64,000 nucleotides of DNA, taken from contig NZ_AUBQ01000017.1 of NCBI RefSeq assembly GCF_000429325.1, positions 1 to 64,000 of the forward strand, written 5' to 3'. The notes beneath the pieces are model-generated. The model ran no database searches. It worked only from the letters and a program-made list of their open reading frames with translations, and was not told the origin of the DNA. Numbering within the stretch: the stretch's first letter is position 1; each line of letters begins with the position of its first letter. The position numbers were made by a program, and so were the translations under genes. Source of the stretch: Fundidesulfovibrio putealis DSM 16056 (lineage in GTDB: Bacteria; Desulfobacterota; Desulfovibrionia; Desulfovibrionales; Desulfovibrionaceae). Positions 62,054 to 64,000 of the stretch are shown here, piece after piece.

Positions 62054-63649
62054 TTGGCATCCCAAGACAAGCCTCGCCGGCGCGAGTACAAGCTGCCCGT
62101 TAAATCGGATAAGGTCGAGCGGTTCCATCCCCTGCTCGACGCCCTGGCCAACCGCGATGAACTCAACGAGGTCATCAAGAACCGGGTGGCCAAAGCCTGC
62201 CAGTACCTCGACGCGGAAATCCCGCTCTATCCCAACGACTTCGTCAAAACCGACGACCTCGGGCACACCCTCACGGACCACGACGCCCTGGACGAGGAAG
62301 CCCTCCAGGCCCTGGACCGGGTCTTCTCCGTGGCAGGCCGGATCGTGGCCATGCGCTCCTTCGGCAAGGTGGCGTTCTTCCACATCCAGGACGCCTCCGC
62401 CCGGCTCCAGTGCTACGCCGCCCGCGAAGACATGGGTGAGGCGGCCTACGGCCTTTTCAAGAAGCTGGACATCGGCGACGTGGTCGGCGTGACCGGGAAG
62501 CTGTTTCGCACCAAGACCGGCGAGCTGACGCTTTCAAGTTCCACCGTGCGCCTGCTCACCAAGTCCATGCGCCCCCTGCCGGAGAAGTACCACGGCCTGA
62601 AGGACATGGAGATCCGCTACCGCCAGCGCTACGTGGACCTGATCGTCACCCCGCGCACCGCCGAGATTTTCAAGATACGCACCCGGATCGTCTCCGGCCT
62701 GCGCCGCTTCCTGGACGAGCGCGGCTTCGTCGAGGTGGAGACGCCCATGATGCAGGCCATACCCGGCGGCGCATCGGCCAAACCCTTCCTGACGCACCAC
62801 AACGCCCTGGACCTCCAGCTCTACATGCGCATCGCGCCGGAGCTGTACCTGAAGCGCCTCCTGGTGGGCGGCTTCGAGAAGGTCTACGAGATAGGCCGCA
62901 ACTTCCGCAACGAGGGCATCTCCACCCGGCACAACCCGGAATTCACCATGTGCGAGTTCTACTGGGCCTACGCCCGGTTCGACGACCTCATGGACCTGAC
63001 CGAACAGATGTACGCCACCCTGGCCCAGGACGTGTGCGGAACCACAAAGATCACCTACCAGGGCCAGGACATCGACCTTACCGCCGGCACCTGGCAGCGC
63101 GTGCAGTTCCACGAGTCCCTGGAGAAAATCGGCGGCGTGTCCCCGGGTATCTACACCGACTACGAAGCCTGCAAGGCCCACGTGCTCAAGCACGGCGAGA
63201 AGGTCCTCAAGGGCGAGAAGCTCGGCAAGCTCCAGGCCAAGCTCTTCGACCTGTTCGTGGAGCCCAAGCTCATTCAGCCGCACTTCATCTACGGCTACCC
63301 CACGGACATCTCGCCCCTGTCCCGGCGCAACGAGGCCAACCCCGACGTGACCGACCGCTTCGAGCTCTTCATCTGCGGGCGCGAAATGGGCAACGCCTTC
63401 TCGGAGCTGAACGACCCCGTGGACCAGCGCCTGCGCTTCGAGGAGCAGGTGGCCGAAAAGGACGCAGGCGACGACGAGGCCCATTACATGGACGAGGACT
63501 ACGTCCGCGCCCTGGAGTACGGCATGCCGCCGGCGGCAGGCCAGGGCATCGGCATCGACCGTCTGGTCATGCTGCTGACCGACTCGGCCTCCATCCGCGA
63601 GGTCATCCTGTTCCCCCTGCTGAAACCTGAGAGCGTCGCGACCGAATGA
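62054..63649 (+). CDS. lysS: Lysyl-tRNA synthetase, class II
   Basis: LysRS charges tRNA-Lys. The 531-residue protein has the anticodon-binding OB fold (VFSVAGRIVAMRSFGKVAFF). Class II motif 1 is around FLDERGFVEVETPMMQ, motif 2 is GRNFRNEGISTRHNPEFTMC, and motif 3 is GIGIDRLVMLLTD. TTG start at 62054, with GGAG 8 bases upstream. Stop overlaps the next ATG as ATGA, so the LolC/E permease gene is co-translated with it. Confidence 0.96.
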   Translation: MASQDKPRRREYKLPVKSDKVERFHPLLDALANRDELNEVIKNRVAKACQYLDAEIPLYPNDFVKTDDLGHTLTDHDALDEEALQALDRVFSVAGRIVAMRSFGKVAFFHIQDASARLQCYAAREDMGEAAYGLFKKLDIGDVVGVTGKLFRTKTGELTLSSSTVRLLTKSMRPLPEKYHGLKDMEIRYRQRYVDLIVTPRTAEIFKIRTRIVSGLRRFLDERGFVEVETPMMQAIPGGASAKPFLTHHNALDLQLYMRIAPELYLKRLLVGGFEKVYEIGRNFRNEGISTRHNPEFTMCEFYWAYARFDDLMDLTEQMYATLAQDVCGTTKITYQGQDIDLTAGTWQRVQFHESLEKIGGVSPGIYTDYEACKAHVLKHGEKVLKGEKLGKLQAKLFDLFVEPKLIQPHFIYGYPTDISPLSRRNEANPDVTDRFELFICGREMGNAFSELNDPVDQRLRFEEQVAEKDAGDDEAHYMDEDYVRALEYGMPPAAGQGIGIDRLVMLLTDSASIREVILFPLLKPESVATE

Positions 63650-64000
63650 AATTCGAGCTGTTCATCGCCCTCCGGTATCTGCTCACCAAGAGGGAGCACT
63701 CCTTCATCTCGGTGATCTCGCTCATGTCCGTATTGGGCGTGGGCCTTGGAGTGGCGGCGCTCATCGTGACCATGGCCGTGATGACCGGGTTCTCCACGGA
63801 GTTTCGCGACAAGCTCCTGGGCCTGTCCTCCCACGTCATCACCGGCGTGGCCGGGGCTCCGCTGCGCAACTATCCGGCCCAGATGGAGAAGGTCGCCAAT
63901 GTCGAGGGCGTCACCGCCGTCACCCCGGTGGTGTACTCCGAGGTGATGCTCTCCAAGGCGGGAGCGCCCAAGGGCGTGATCCTGCGCGGCATCGACCCGG
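63646..64000 (+). CDS. Lipoprotein-releasing permease LolC/LolE (5' part)
   Basis: The first 118 residues of a FtsX-like permease of the LolCDE system, which extracts outer-membrane lipoproteins from the inner membrane. It starts MKFELFIALRYLLTKREHSF, then a TM (VISLMSVLGVGLGVAALIVT) and the beginning of the periplasmic domain (VEGVTAVTPVVYSEVMLSKA). It runs off the window end, so it is partial by truncation of the window, not by mutation. The lysS-lolC order is common in related bacteria. Confidence 0.9.
   Translation, partial: MKFELFIALRYLLTKREHSFISVISLMSVLGVGLGVAALIVTMAVMTGFSTEFRDKLLGLSSHVITGVAGAPLRNYPAQMEKVANVEGVTAVTPVVYSEVMLSKAGAPKGVILRGIDP

Overview
The window looks like chromosomal DNA from a motile, Gram-negative sulfate-reducer-type bacterium, most likely Desulfovibrionaceae (Desulfovibrio or Fundidesulfovibrio-like). 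The basis is strongly G/C-biased codon use, a Desulfovibrio-type outer-membrane porin, a MucR-family regulator, the yicC-remA-gmk order, a CGCAxxGCC protein, and many chemoreceptors and c-di-GMP proteins. The species is an inference. I see no rRNA operon, CRISPR array, prophage or intact insertion sequence. One tRNA gene (Asn, GTT) is present.

Layout. 1-7.1 kb, minus strand: recJ, an HDOD protein, a TPR protein, then gmk, remA and yicC, and mtaB. 7.3-14.5 kb, plus strand: a degenerate EAL protein, a MucR-like regulator with a damaged zinc finger, a small CxxC protein, a porin, a lipoprotein and a large PHP-glycosyltransferase fusion. 14.7-26.2 kb: three methyl-accepting chemotaxis proteins, an HD-GYP phosphodiesterase, an alpha/beta hydrolase and an NlpC/P60 lipoprotein. 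26.8-32.5 kb: a cupin, then a tightly coupled histidine kinase, REC-GGDEF diguanylate cyclase and RNase R. 32.5-33.1 kb is a repeat-rich intergenic block with a 49-bp-arm inverted repeat and covarying hairpins. 33.1-40.8 kb: a periplasmic binding protein, a small unknown protein, mnmE, a CHASE2 cyclase, a lysozyme-like protein and a lone MlaF-like ATPase.

41-51.6 kb: a glycan locus (winged-helix/nucleotide-binding regulator, NeuB-type synthase, glycosyltransferase) behind a sigma-28-like promoter. It is followed by small redox and Cys-cluster proteins, DedA, TrmO and a MoaE-like protein, and then by heat-shock genes (htpG, an FmdB protein and three consecutive hsp20 genes). 51.8-58.7 kb: an orphan HicB-like gene, folD, a PEBP protein, a ThiY/NMT1-sensor histidine kinase, a hicAB toxin-antitoxin insert, a Tat nitroreductase and a deoxyribosyltransferase. 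58.7-64 kb: a large hybrid histidine kinase, tRNA-Asn, lysS and the start of a LolC/E permease.

The gene content is dominated by signal transduction (chemotaxis, c-di-GMP, two-component and cyclase systems), envelope and glycan functions, and stress response. The most unusual structures are two. First, a family of ~106-110 bp CTAG-bounded repeats whose ends supply the TAG stop codon of the neighbouring gene, with three copies in the window. Second, a ~1 kb insert carrying one of these repeats plus hicAB, flanked by 57-bp direct repeats of the host kinase gene's 3' end.
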